Shown here: positions 1 to 27,596 of the stretch, piece after piece
How the letters are laid out: every line of letters begins with the position of its first letter
Numbering within the stretch: position 1 is the first letter of the stretch
NCBI RefSeq assembly: GCF_963675165.1
Contig: NC_087380.1
Location: 512,303-576,302 of the forward strand
Direction: 5' to 3'
Origin: Halichondria panicea
Taxonomy: Eukaryota; Porifera; Demospongiae; Suberitida; Halichondriidae
Length of the DNA stretch: 64,000 nucleotides
The notes under the pieces: model-generated
Seen by the model: only the letters and a program-made list of their open reading frames with translations
What the model was told of the DNA's origin: nothing
Database searches by the model: none
Translations under genes and position numbers: made by a program

Positions 1-14048
<14,048 letters not shown>

Positions 14049-14555
14049 CCAAGGCAACTCGCCTCTTGTCAATGAATAACTTTGGTATTGAAATGTGTAC
14101 CTTAAAATAATCAGTTAGGCTTTTTGTTTTTGTAATGTAGGGAAAAAAACTTTGCAACGATAATTACTGTAGCTGTTCATGTATGATATCCCTGTGATTA
14201 TGATATCCCTGTGATTTTTGCTGTGTGTCGCATTTAGTTTGTGAATGAAAAGTTTCTTCCAGTTTCTGTGAACTTGAGCATGGTTGTCAAGAGTTGAACA
14301 TGTACATGTGCTCTTTTTATCTCCCTTGGTTGTGGTGTGCAGAGATGCATAATTATACCATAAATTATTTTGGTGGGTGGGTACCTAAGCCTCACTCCAT
14401 AGTTACTGTTTGCAGGCTGAGTTATGGGTATCTGAGCTACACTGCAAAGACCATGCATAGTTACTGTTTGCAGGCCCAGCTATTCAACCCATGCATGTGT
14501 GGAGCTAGGGAGGTGATTATAGCAGCTCTATGTATGTTAGGCTGCATGTATATAG
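14049..14555. other. Intergenic region between gene 1 and the sulfotransferase gene
   Basis: This should hold the 3' UTR of gene 1 and the promoter and 5' UTR of the next gene. A short duplication is visible (TGATATCCCTGTGATT twice near 14186-14218), as is a repeated GTTACTGTTTGCAGGC at about 14400 and 14460. No coding exon or clear transposon is seen. Confidence 0.6.
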
Positions 14556-17041
<2,486 letters not shown>

Positions 17042-17217
17042 TTTGATGTTTAATTAAAAGTTTTATGGTCAATTTCACAAAAATACAAAAATAATTATAG
17101 ACATTTCAGCACCAACTACATATTAAGTAAAAAACAACACATCCTATAAAGTTATATTATTACAGAGTACACCATATAATACTAGCAGTTCTAGTTCATT
17201 GTAAGTTATCACATATC

Positions 17218-18536
17218 TTAGAAATTGGCATAAGTATCGAAGGAGTCCAAGTAGACGAGAATAGCATCAAACAGATTCTTGTAGTTGTCCTGTGAGGGGG
17301 AGTGGCACATTAATACACACATACACTGTGGTGTGCTATGTAATGCAATGCATGGCCTGTTACATCGTATACTAATTATGGGGAAACAGCAGCTGAGAGG
17401 TCTGGCTTGTAGTTAAGTGGTACAGGCTCTATATATAATAGCTGTAAGCACATGAACTCACGACTGAGGGTACTGCCCCTGGCTTGTGGACCCTGAGAGC
17501 CTTGACCACCTGGAACACATCCACCACTCCCTCTGTCTTGCAACGGTCAATGGTATTAGCTATGGAGCAGTACATACCAGAGCGGGTCGCAGTGTCACTG
17601 GAAACAAAACAATATAATTAGGCAATTAATCAGTAGCAATTAGGTACTAGCAATAGCAAAGCAAGGCCGAGTGCTATTACCTTGCCGTGCTTGTTATGAT
17701 ATAACTATACTACTACTGATTTCTAATTCCTTACGATGAAGTTCTTAATAACATTTTCAGCCGCGGCCGTTATTCGAAACAAGTCCCAGTGCGATTAACG
17801 ACGTACAATTACAGGTTCCGGATGTAATACTAGGAACTAATAGCACATCATACGATTATAACAGATACACACCTGCAGTGGACCACAATCGCCTTGTTTC
17901 CAGTCCTCCTTTGAACCTTTATAACCTCCTCATTGATGTCAGTTACAGTCTTGAGGTTCTCACACTTTCCACTGCTCTTCCAGTTAGTGATGTGGAACTG
18001 AGTCAATTGGTGGGCCTTTTGGGTCTGCATGGAGGCAAAAAGGAATAAAGAGAGATTTGAAGGCAACAAAGAGATGCATGACATACCTTTTCATTGAGGA
18101 CGCTCAGTTGCCTCATAACGAACCCAGTGTTGGTTTCCTCCCCCAAGTTATCGATGGTGAACTCACCGAAGGAGGTGACATTGCCACTCTCTGGCCAGTA
18201 CTGGGAGCATGCCTCCTACACACACACACACACACTCAACAGGGAGGACCTCTAATGGAGACCATCTCTTACCTGCCCATTCTCACTGAGTGGAGTCAAC
18301 ATCACAACAGCCGCACACTTCCTAGAATAGATCACCTTCCAGAAGTTACGCACAGTTGAGTCCAGTGGATTCTGGGCAATGATGTATGCCTTCTGGTGCT
18401 TGTAGCCCTGGAGGGAGGGAGGGGACCATGAGAGTACAATAGGTCAAGGGCTCTAGTAGTTGAACACTTACATGAGCAAACACAGCATGAATGTAGTCAG
18501 GTTGCTCTCCCTTCAGAACCACACGATTAACATCAG
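17218..18536 (-). other. Gene 2: PTP domain D2 (degenerate)
   Basis: Exons 18472-18536 to 17218-17289 encode a second PTP fold. The P-loop is [11 protein letters not shown] instead of HCxxGxGRS/T, and the WPD loop reads ITNWKSSG, so it is probably a non-catalytic regulatory domain. The same substitutions are present in genes 3, 5 and 8. The protein ends DTYANF. Confidence 0.85.
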
Positions 18537-19930
18537 CTGTAGGACAACACAGTAAATGGACCCAGCAACAGTTGATTGGAGCTTACCTGGTAAGTATTTC
18601 TTCCCTCTGTTCTTGTCCATCGAGCCGAGGGCAGTACTGCTGTTGATCTCTTTAGGATTTGGAGATACTTGTTCCAGAATTTGGAACTGGTATTGGAAAT
18701 CTGAGATGGTTTTTCCCGGGGCCACTGATGACATCTTTTGTATCTGTCTGCGCAGATCTCCAGCACTGATCTGAGTGTCTCCACACGTCACTGACTCCAG
18801 GATAGCATCGTGGATGAACACATATTGATCCTATAGGTAGAGGGGCAATGAGCATGCTCAGTAGAATCAAAATGGCAGCAAGGATACACAATAGCGGACT
18901 AATGTGCTTACTTGAGTCTGGACCATTTTCATCCTCTGGTTACGAACTCTGACAATAGTACCAGAAATATCGACCATACCCTCGGCTGCGATCTGATCGA
19001 GGATATTATCAATGGCAATGTAAGTGCCTGTGCGTCCCACACCAGCACTGCAGTGAACCAGGAGGGGACCTCTGGATGGCTTGTGTTGAGACTTGACCTT
19101 ACGATGGAATGCAAGAATGGGCGTGGCATACTCAGGTACACCGTGATCAGGCCACGTTGTGAAGTGAAACTGAGTGGTCTTGAGGAATTTCCTGTCTCCT
19201 TCAATCTAAAGTAGTGAAACCCACAAGAATAACTAACACACAGTAGGGGAATACATGAAGTCATAAAAGGTAGCATACTTAGCTGATTACACAAAGTAAT
19301 ATAATTAAGGTATAAGGTTACATGAAGCTCTTGTAACAAGATTCTTACAGTGACTTTGATAGTCCTCATGGTGTAGTCAGCAAAGATCTGCTGATCTGTA
19401 ATGGCCACTGTGAATGGTCCAAACTGCTTCTTCCCAGACTCGGGCCAGTATGGCTGACACTTGACCTTGTTCCCCTCCTTGAGGTTGGTGAGCATGACTA
19501 TTATGGGTGGTCTCTCCTGCCACATGAGCCGCCAGAAGTCCACCACAGTGCGAGGTATAGGACCTGCATTGATATCATGATATTATATTCACAACTTGAG
19601 AACGTGTGTTGACTGTTGTACATTCTTCACTCACTGCTAAGCAGATTCATAATGGAGTCATTAATACGGCATACTTGATAAATAGTGCTGTCAGGAGTTT
19701 ATTAAGAATTGTTAATGAACTCCTGGTACTGTATGTAAGTGTATTACCTTGTGAGGCAATGAACTTCTTGGGTGCTTGGTAGCCCTGAAAGGGAACAAAA
19801 ATAACATGTACACCACAGTGGTGAGTAAACCCATGAAGTGCAGACTATAGTAGCCAGCTCATAGCCACAGAGTTGACAACACAAACCATACAAGGTCTGG
19901 CACACACACACACCCACACACCCACATACA

Positions 19931-19967
<37 letters not shown>

Positions 19968-19982
19968 ACACACCCACATACA

Positions 19983-20019
<37 letters not shown>

Positions 20020-21272
20020 ACACACACACACACACTCACGTCTACATAGCAGGCATTGATGTAGTCACCCTGACAGTCCTCTTGTCCAGGGATGGGTTGC
20101 AACACAATACGATTGTCATCATCTGCATGGGTGGTCATTGTATGTGGGAGTGAGTAGTTTAAAAGTGGTTTCATAATGTCCACATAATTAGTGCTATGTC
20201 AACCGTGCTGTGCTAAGTACAGTTATTTTTTAGTAATGGAACAAACACACCAAGAGAGCAGTTTCAGTGTAACACTTACACACGGCAATGTTCCCGAATC
20301 TATTGCACAGCTTGTTCTCAGGTATCTTTGCCACGACCACATCATGTCCCTTCTCACCATTGTCCAATGTCTACAGGGCATTTATTATCAGCTACAAGAA
20401 ACTAACAAGACTACAAGATCTAAAATACTGATAATACTACAGATTAACACTTTACCTTGTAAGCATCTTTGAACTTGAGGTTTCCATTGGCATGCAGATC
20501 ACTCACAAACACACCAAGCTGCTCCACTGGTAATGGTCCCAAGTCAATGTTCTTATTGACAGGGGGAGGCTCTTCATTCTCACCCCTAACAGAGAGGTGT
20601 ACTTGCTTCTCAATGGATCCAGAGTCATTGACAGCAGCAAGCTTGTAGTTACCTGTGTAGGGGTCATGTAGAGCATGGGTTCTCATGAGCAAACAGTTGT
20701 TATCCCAGCATATGTGGCAGCTGTGTATGTTACTGTACATTCCAATGACCAACAATGCATATCATTTTATAGTCTGTACATGTACTCACCAGCATGCTTA
20801 GTCTCCACACTAGGGAAGGATAATCCACCGTCCTGGTCCAGTTCTGTGGCATAGTCTGCAGTCACCTTCCTACCATCGTGGTACCAGGTGAGACTGGGTG
20901 GAGGGTGACCTCCCACCTTCACCCTCAGATACACCTCCTCCCCCTCCGTCACATGAGTATCACTAGGAAACTCTACTATATTAGGCTCTGAAATATAGAC
21001 AAATAGTTGGTGCTGAAAGTTGAACAAACAGAACTTAGCTCTAAACATAACTGTCAATTGCTTTTAATATAGCTTGGAATGTTGTATTTAATATTTTAGG
21101 CCACCACACACCTGTGTCTTTAGGAGTGAGCACACTACTCAGAGCTACTGCATCATCATCTCTTCTGTCCCTTGTGTAGTGAGTGTAGGGAGCTGGTTTA
21201 GCAGGAGTATCAGAGGTCAGAGTTCCTCCCTTCAGCACAGGGGCATACTTGAGCCTATTTTGTCTCATACGC

Positions 21273-21308
<36 letters not shown>

Positions 21309-23527
21309 GTAAGTGTAGGAATATCAGCACAAAGTGATAATCACCTGACAAAGATGACTGCCACAATGATGCCCACTACTATCCCCACAATGGCTATCAC
21401 AGCAACAATGACACCACCGACTATAGGCCCAACATCAGTGCCAGCCACTGGTGGAGGAGTAGTAGGAGCTACAGAACAGAAGAGTGGGTAAGACACGTAC
21501 GCACGCACGCACGCACGCACGCACGCACACGCATACGCATACACACACACACACACACACACGAATGCCGTACCTTGCACATTCACACAGAATATTTGAT
21601 TGGCACCACCAGCTCTGGGGATAGTGCAGCAAACACCTCCTGACAACGTAATACTGCCTCTTTGATTCAAGCTGATAGTGCTGACGTTTCTGGTGACGTA
21701 GAATCCCTCAGCTGTCGCTCCAAAGTTAGCCTCTGAAGGTACACCGACCCCATCTGGTCCTCTCCACCCTCCGAGAGCCCCTCCATTGGGGTTGTCTTGT
21801 TCCCTGCAGCAGGTGGATAGCTCAGTGTGACAGGTGAGGGCAGAGGAGCCCTCTCCAATGAGGGAGACGGACAGAGCTGTGTTGTTAGTGTAGACAGTGC
21901 CTCCAATGGACAGGACAATGACTGCAGGGGAGCAATGAGTAGTATTGAAGCTGTGTAGGTCACACTCACATTCACAGGCAGGTTCACTAGAGTTCCACAT
22001 TCCATCAGCTTGACAAGTTCTGGTCATATCTCCAGTCAGAGTGTATCCAGGGTTACAGGTGTAGGTAGCAGTCATCATGAAGGTGGTTCCAGAAGATGTG
22101 TCCACTGTTCCATTGGAGGGGTTAGCAAGTGCTCCACAGTTAACAGCTGTAACAGACAAGGAAACAACACTCACTGACAAAGGGTTCAGTAATAAGACTG
22201 TAGGAAATCACGTGAGGCCACAACACATTGGTATAACATACTTTCACAAACTGGTGCAGCTGGACTCCAAACTCCAGTTGGTCCACTTGTTATACTTGCT
22301 CCACAAGTTCTGATCTCACTACCAACAATGTTGTATCCAGTGTTACAGGTGTAGGTAGCATTCATCATGAAGGTGGTTCCAGAAGTTGTGTCCACTGCTC
22401 CATTGGAGGGGGCCATCAGTGCTATACAGTCAACAGCTGTGGGGAGATGCTTGATCACCATTACTTCCAACCCACCATTGCTAACTCACGTGGACAAGTT
22501 GGTGCTACTAATGACCACTGACCAGTAGCTTCACATTGTCTAGTAGCACTACTAGTGAGGAAGTAGCCAGGGTCACAGCTGTATGCAGCAATGGTGAGGT
22601 AGTCCCGACTAGGGGTGGTGGACACACCTCCATTGGTAGGGGAGGTTAGGACAGGGCAGGTGACGACTGTGTTGGGGAAAATAAACACACACTAACTACT
22701 TACTAGTTCAATATAATGGTCTTACTTGTACAAGTGGGAGGTGGTGGAGACCAGGCACCAGGAGTAGTAGTACTAGTACTCATACAAGTTATTGCAGTAG
22801 TTACTCTTCTGGTTCCACTGATGAAGTACCCAGTGACACAGGTGTAGGTGGCCACGTAACGATTGCTGGTATCTCGGTTATATGAAATTGGCATTCCATT
22901 AGACAGGGGACTCAGTGTGGGGCAGGGAGCTGTGGGGGGTGGGGGTTAGTATTGGACATAGACAATATAGTCAGCACTCACTGAAGGTGACACATTTACT
23001 CTGTGCTGTGTTAGTCCTCACACAGCAGTGTTCTCCATCAGGACTGAAGTGTGTGGGACCACGATACAGAATAACGCCAAAATTAGGAGCATCTCTGAAG
23101 AACACTTCGTCCGTAGCTGCCAACGATCTAGTTTCAAGTTGCAATGCACTCCCACCAGGACCCTGCCACACTACACTACCAGTGTCTTCGGTGTAGCAAA
23201 CCCAGGGGCGTGGTAGACCATCAGCTCCTGATCCAACAGCAGAGAATGAGATGATCTCTCCAGTGTGGTCAGTGCTAACAGGCTCATTGGATGCTGCCAG
23301 TCGAACTGTATGCCATAATACAATAATTGATGCTCTGATACCAAACCTATAATACTTGTTTCATCTACTATCCAATAGCACAGGTTAGTATTAGCTCAGC
23401 CATAATTATAGCTGACTGCATGATAGTATCTATGCATGATCTATATCAACTCACTCAGAGGCTGCTGTCCATACACAAGAGAAGCACTTCCCAGCAGACA
23501 GCAGAGAAATAACCTTGAGGGGAACAT
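17218..23527 (-). CDS. Sushi/Ig receptor tyrosine phosphatase with cytosolic Ig domain (gene 2, intact)
   Basis: 22 exons join in phase to 1292 codons plus stop: 23455-23527, 22982-23305, 22726-22929, 22490-22666, 22242-22436, 21574-22146, 21345-21468, 21112-21272, 20790-20987, 20456-20652, 20280-20370, 20040-20122, 19748-19784, 19349-19563, 18912-19205, 18587-18830, 18472-18536, 18273-18407, 18087-18215, 17873-18024, 17462-17597, 17218-17289. Order: signal peptide, N-terminal Ig-like domain, four sushi domains, a second Ig-like domain (in exon 21574-22146), TM, cytosolic Ig, PTP D1, PTP D2. The start at 23527 is chosen by alignment with the paralogs; in-frame ATGs at 23533 and 23563 would lengthen the signal peptide. 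It is the left-most of a tandem family and lacks the transposon found in its D1 intron in genes 3 and 8. Confidence 0.9.
19322..19330. other. Empty target site of the transposon present in genes 3 and 8
   Basis: Gene 2 has one copy of ATGAAGCTC in its D1 intron. In genes 3 and 8 the same nine bases flank a roughly 1.09-kb insertion on both sides, so gene 2 shows the state before insertion. Confidence 0.9.
19900..20038. repeat. CA microsatellite in a gene 2 intron
   Basis: CA runs broken by CCACATACACTCA units directly precede the donor complement of exon 20040-20122. Genes 3 and 8 have only a few CA units here. Confidence 0.95.
20456..20987 (-). other. Gene 2: cytosolic Ig (I-set) domain and linker
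   Basis: Exons 20790-20987 and 20456-20652 encode an I-set domain ([43 protein letters not shown]) that lies after the TM helix. Both disulfide Cys positions are lost: Cys to Arg/Val in the B strand and to Leu in the F strand. The linker that follows carries a proline run and leads into PTP D1. Confidence 0.87.
21345..21468 (-). other. Gene 2: transmembrane exon
   Basis: It encodes a short Pro/Thr stalk and then about 30 hydrophobic residues ([17 protein letters not shown] onward to AVIFV), followed by RRMRQNR at the next exon. The same helix is found in gene 3 (32470-32578) and gene 8 (about 61444-61570). Confidence 0.93.
21501..21562. repeat. CGCA/CA microsatellite
   Basis: CGCA units followed by CA units lie in the intron before the TM exon of gene 2. 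The gene 8 intron (61610-61690) has a similar array. Confidence 0.9.
21574..23527 (-). other. Gene 2 ectodomain: signal peptide, Ig-like, four sushi, Ig-like
   Basis: Exon 23455-23527 gives a signal peptide ending LVYGQ. Exon 22982-23305 is a roughly 107-residue Ig-like domain (WVCY, VVWQGPG, then SPDGEHCCV as the Y-x-C equivalent). Three exons and the first part of 21574-22146 are sushi domains. The rest of 21574-22146 is a Cys-rich segment ([10 protein letters not shown]) and a second domain resembling the first ([22 protein letters not shown]). Ectodomain introns are phase 1. Confidence 0.82.
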
Positions 23528-23770
23528 TCTCATTATTCTTGTAGCCAAGAGTTCATTATTCATCCTATAATGAACTCTTGCTATAAGCAAGAGTTTACGA
23601 TAGAGCTACTAGAGAGAGAGTATCGCACGTAGGCATACTGTGTATCAGATGTATGCGGAGAGTAACGTGACTTCCTGTATCTGTCACAAGCTTGGAATTT
23701 GCACACTGACCAACCAAGTGTGGGTGATGTCATCTATCAAGTCACATTACTCTCCGGAGGCATATACATT

Positions 23771-24335
23771 GTACAGCGGTTTTCAGAGTTCTTGCATTTG
23801 CAATGTCTAGAGCGGAAGTACTTGTCACGTGAACCATTACGTAACAAGATTGAATTTCTACCTCATTCCAAACCGATTTTTTTCCAATACATGATTTAGG
23901 AGAAAATCAACCTTTGGAAATAGCCTTTGCAAGCCTTTTGCATCCCGCTGAAGCTATCTTTGAGATTGTAAGCAGTTCAAATAGTTTTGTGAGCTACTAT
24001 TAGCAACACAAGACTGGATGTCTGGAGCTAAGAGAGATTCTACTGTCTGTATGACTCATCAGCTTGCAGCAACACAAAATGAGTAGTCAGGCCAGGGCAA
24101 GCCACTTCAACCAGTTCTTATTATAATACTGGAAAGCTACAATCCTATTTCAGACTTCTCTGATTAACTAGTAACAAGTAATTTTGTCTATAAAATTTAT
24201 ATTGTCAATGTACAAAAACTTGCCTGACTCAGCAATATTTGTGCTCGGGTGATGTTGTCAAACTTGGGAATATCACGTAACAAGTGACTTCCGCTCTAGA
24301 CATTGGAGATGCAAAAACTCTGAAAACCGCTGTAC
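23771..24335. mobile_element. Foldback/TIR element, about 560 bp, with GTAC flanks
   Basis: The arms are inverted copies of about 60 bp, starting AGCGGTTTTCAGAGTT and ending AACTCTGAAAACCGCT in the inverse sense. Both ends are flanked by GTAC, a possible 4-bp target duplication. A related unoccupied sequence, CATTGTACCCAGAGG, occurs at 25644-25658. No coding capacity is seen. Confidence 0.7.
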
Positions 24336-24448
24336 CCAGAGGAGGTGCGACACGGTCACGAGATCCATTTTAATTAGTTTTGTTGCTCTGTTTTTACATT
24401 GAAAACATATTGGATTTGGCTCTTGTATTACTTCAATACCGTACACAA

Positions 24449-25563
24449 TTAGCAGTTGATATTATTTTGGTACCAAGCAAGTACTTTTACTAACAACACA
24501 CTTGGAGAGATTAACCCCAAATAACCTAACAATGCAATGAACAGAACTAAACGCAGAAGAACTGGGAATGGAAGTAGATCTGACAGAAGTTGCAGTGCAC
24601 ATACTAGAGTGGTACTTCGAATAATTTTATATTTAATCCATGAAAATTCAACGTTAAGAATGTCCCCCTTGTCGATAGCACTCAATACAAAATCACACAG
24701 TTCCTTAGGTACATACCTAAACACCTTCCAACAGCCAGCAATTATCTTACACTCAAATGCCACTGCATGAGAATCATACGGATTGTTAGGTTCGGGATTT
24801 AATCTCACTGGAACGTCTTTTTTCGTTGATCAACATATCAAATGCTAGCTTCAAAGTTTCTTGATACAAGGGGTCACGAGTGACACCAACACACTTAAAA
24901 TTAACGGTGCTAATTTCTTTTGAGACTGCACACTCGTCATCACTTTTATCTGATTCTGTTGACAAACTGTCAGACATCAACGCTGGATCGTCATCAGAGG
25001 CATTTTTCTCATCCATACTCTCTTCTGTCCATCCCCAGATAATGAAGAGTCCATCTGGTGTAGATTCAAGGTGTTTGACGTACACACGTTTGCAAAACTC
25101 TTCCACCTACATTCGGAATAATTATTTGTACTATAAACTATATGTATGATGTACACAATTTCATATAATTATGCCTCTCTATAATTATAGTTTGTATGAT
25201 CACTAGCACTATATCAGTTTAATGTAGTGGACGGAATTCTTACCGATACGAAGCAGTAATCTTTGAGTTGAGTGAAAGGAGGTACTATTTTGTCTAGCTC
25301 GGGATCAGCTCTGATGAAGGCATCCATCATTACAACAGGAGAGTCACTAGCACTGTCTTGGTCTTCTTTATCAAGGAACTGAATTCTAACTTGTCGCAAA
25401 TCCACATAGATCACTGAGAAGGACGGGATGATATAAGCAAACTTTATTCCTATCTTCAAAATATAGTGATCAATCTGTCAAGTCCAATTTCTACTGATGA
25501 CAAGGGACTAGAGACTGACAAAGGACTAGCAATGTCGCTGTCTACGTTTTGCTGGGAAGACAT
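24449..25563 (-). pseudogene. HIRAN-like domain gene, frameshifted
   Basis: Exons 25495-25563, 25244-25453 and 25106 onward join in phase (the first intron is only 41 nt) to encode an N-terminal part, a Ser/Asp-rich acidic linker and the start of a C-terminal domain. At an A6 run (24818-24823 on the + strand) the frame must shift by one to continue into VRLNPEPNNPYDSHAVAF and GDILNVEFSWIKY, which resemble the HIRAN domain of DNA-repair and helicase-associated proteins. The shift makes this a probable pseudogene, or reflects an error in the homopolymer. Inverted AGAGGAGGT(G/A)CGAC motifs lie at 24338-24351 and 25686-25699, so it may be cargo of a mobile element. The family call is by pattern only. 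Confidence 0.5.
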
Positions 25564-25627
25564 TTTGTTCGTGGCAAGTGTGCGCGTTATTTAAAGAATG
25601 TCAATTTAGCAGTGATACATCGCTTCC

Positions 25628-25699
25628 TGTCGTACCTCCTCTGCATTGTACCCAGAGGAGGTACGACATGTAGGAGCTCCTACATGTCGTACCTCCTCT
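25628..25699. repeat. Perfect 46-bp palindrome overlapping a second hairpin
   Basis: 25654-25699 is a perfect palindrome centred on GAGCTC (arms AGAGGAGGTACGACATG...). Its left arm also pairs with 25628-25643 across a 9-nt loop, making two overlapping hairpins upstream of the HIRAN-like gene. Confidence 0.9.
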
Positions 25700-25897
25700 A
25701 CGCTCTGTTGAGTGGCGCTGTTCCTCCAGTTTTTCTTCGTTACTTTCGAGGGGTTGTCGATATACGAGGGTAGTGGGCAATTACTATTACATAACAATCA
25801 CGTGCTACGAATATTGTCATGTCAGCAAAATATGTGTAGCTACGTTGATGCTCAATGCAGTGACCTTTTACCTGAGAACTAACAGGCTAGCTACATA

Positions 25898-25975
25898 GCA
25901 GTCAGTGGATGCATAAGCTGCACAGGCTGAGAGCTGGTAGTCTGCAGGAGGAGGGGGGCGTGGCTGGTCCACCAG
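25898..25975 (-). pseudogene. Fragment of a tyrosine-tail exon
   Basis: Reads VDQPRPPPPADYQLSACAAY on the - strand, matching the C-terminal half of the cytoplasmic tail exon of genes 4 and 7, with no other exon nearby. It is a leftover of a lost tail-type receptor copy between genes 2 and 3. Confidence 0.8.
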
Positions 25976-26038
25976 AGCACCAAACAAACCACCACTTTAA
26001 TACAACATACACTGAAAAGTAGTCTGCAACACTCATAA

Positions 26039-26407
26039 GGCCCTGTTAGTTGCATACTTGTTTCAGATGAGAATACTAGCTCAACCCCGATGAGGGAGGG
26101 AGGTCTTCATTACATTACCCATTATCCCATTATTATTTTGATGACGTCATATCCTGTTTTTTTAACTGACGAAAATACACAAAAGGACTGAGTCTGCACA
26201 TAAAATAGTTTAATTTTTTTACACACTGGCTTTTTGGTGCACACTGCATCTTGCAACATGGCACATGGTAAAATAATGCAATGTCAGCAAAAAAAAGGAC
26301 TTTGACCTCAAATAATGGCTGACGTCAGCAATAATGACTTAATTGAGGAGGTGAGCAAAACCGAGGAGGGAGGTTGATCTGAAACAAGTATGCAACTAAC
26401 AGTGGCC
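26039..26407. mobile_element. PIF/Harbinger-like MITE with TAA target duplications
   Basis: The ends are inverted copies of about 28 bp starting GGCC, with TGTTAGTTGCATACTTG inside, and TAA lies directly outside both ends (26036-26038 and 26408-26410). A 3-bp TWA duplication is the PIF/Harbinger signature. Partial copies lie at 51326-51391 and 52840-52960. No transposase is encoded. Confidence 0.75.
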
Positions 26408-26650
26408 TAAGTAATAATACTTATGAGTTTCTCCATCTCTTGCAGACTATACTTTTTAGTGTCTGTAAGTGTTATTTTGCAGGGGTAAAATTTATTATTT
26501 TGCACAGTCTGACTCTGGTACTAGCCTCGATACGATAACAAGGGCTTATAAAAGAATAGCCTCCTTCACAAGGCCTCAACCTAGATTGGAGGCAGGCCAT
26601 GCCCATCTAGCCTCAACCATCTTCAGTGCGGCCTGAAATAGAGGCTAATA

Positions 26651-27077
26651 AAAGAAGAGAGGGCATGCAACAATAAAAGAGCAGAGTTAAAACGTGGGCT
26701 GGGGCTGGCGGAATGTGCACGATTATGCATGAAAGGCTAAAAATAGAACTTTCTATTTTTAGCATTTTATGCAAATTCACATAATTATTATATACTGTAT
26801 AGCGCGACATTTTTGAGGGACTTAATTTTCGCGGATTTCGTGGGTTAACAATCCTACACGAAAGAATTATCTGCTATAACGTGCAAAGATTTAAAGGCGT
26901 GGCTTCAGGCAAGCAGTAATTCCGCGAACATTAAATTGTGCAACGAAATGCTTTTAGAGGCCAATCGACGAAATATAAGTGCCTCGAAAATTTCACGCTA
27001 TACGGTATTTATGCGCCCACGTTTGAACTCTGCTAGCTATGTGTACTGATAGTGGAGTTGCATGCCCTCTCTTCTTT
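26651..27077. mobile_element. TIR element interrupted by a nested MITE
   Basis: The ends are inverted repeats (AAAGAAGAGAGGGCATGC at the left, the inverse at the right), and inner GCAGAGTTAAAACGTGGGC pairs with GCCCACGTTTGAACTCTGC. A TACCGTATAGC-type MITE sits inside. Confidence 0.65.
26793..27007. mobile_element. Palindromic MITE, TACCGTATAGC family, copy 3 (nested)
   Basis: Starts TACTGTATAGCGCG and ends CACGCTATACGGTA. It is inserted within the TIR element 26651-27077. Confidence 0.7.
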
Positions 27078-27169
27078 CATAAGACGATAATCATGAGCAG
27101 CTTGTTCTCGAGGCTTTGAGACTTGTGACACATTGAGCGTGGTTGGTCATGCCTAGAAATATTAAAGCG

Positions 27170-27425
27170 TACCGTATAGCAGGAAATTATCGTGGGTGCA
27201 AATTAATTTGCGCTATTGCCTCCAGATCGAGCCCTCAGCAGAAATTTTTCTGGGTTCTAATATTCGCGTTATAATGCCAGGAAACTACACCTACCAATAG
27301 CTTTGCATGTGAAATGCCAATGTGTGGGAGTTTATCTCAGTTTTAATTTTCGCGTAGCTGCTCTGCCCTAAAAAAATGCGGAATTTTGAACCTCTGCTGT
27401 ATATTATACGGTTTTAATACGGTTA
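27170..27425. mobile_element. Diverged TACCGTATAGC-type repeat
   Basis: Begins TACCGTATAGCAGGAAATT and ends in AT-rich sequence with a degraded ATACGG end. The same sequence occurs at 56203-56455, in both cases just downstream of a PTP-type gene, so it belongs to the duplicated block. Confidence 0.5.
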
Positions 27426-27596
27426 ATTGGTGATTTTAGTTCGTGATTTTAGTTTGAAGACCCTCACTCGATCATCGCACAGAAAATTCATCACACAGAG
27501 ATGACAAGTAGTTAAAAGACATTAAAAAAAGTGGAAATAATTAAAATCCTATGTCTAACTTCAACACAAACAAGAAAACATGCAATTACATTCGCA

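Larger units (their letters stand above)
18587..20370 (-). other. Gene 2: PTP domain D1 (catalytic)
   Basis: Exons 20280-20370 to 18587-18830. Motifs in order: [52 protein letters not shown] and, at the Q-loop, MVQTQDQY. The general acid, catalytic Cys and Arg are all present, so activity is expected. Confidence 0.9.
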
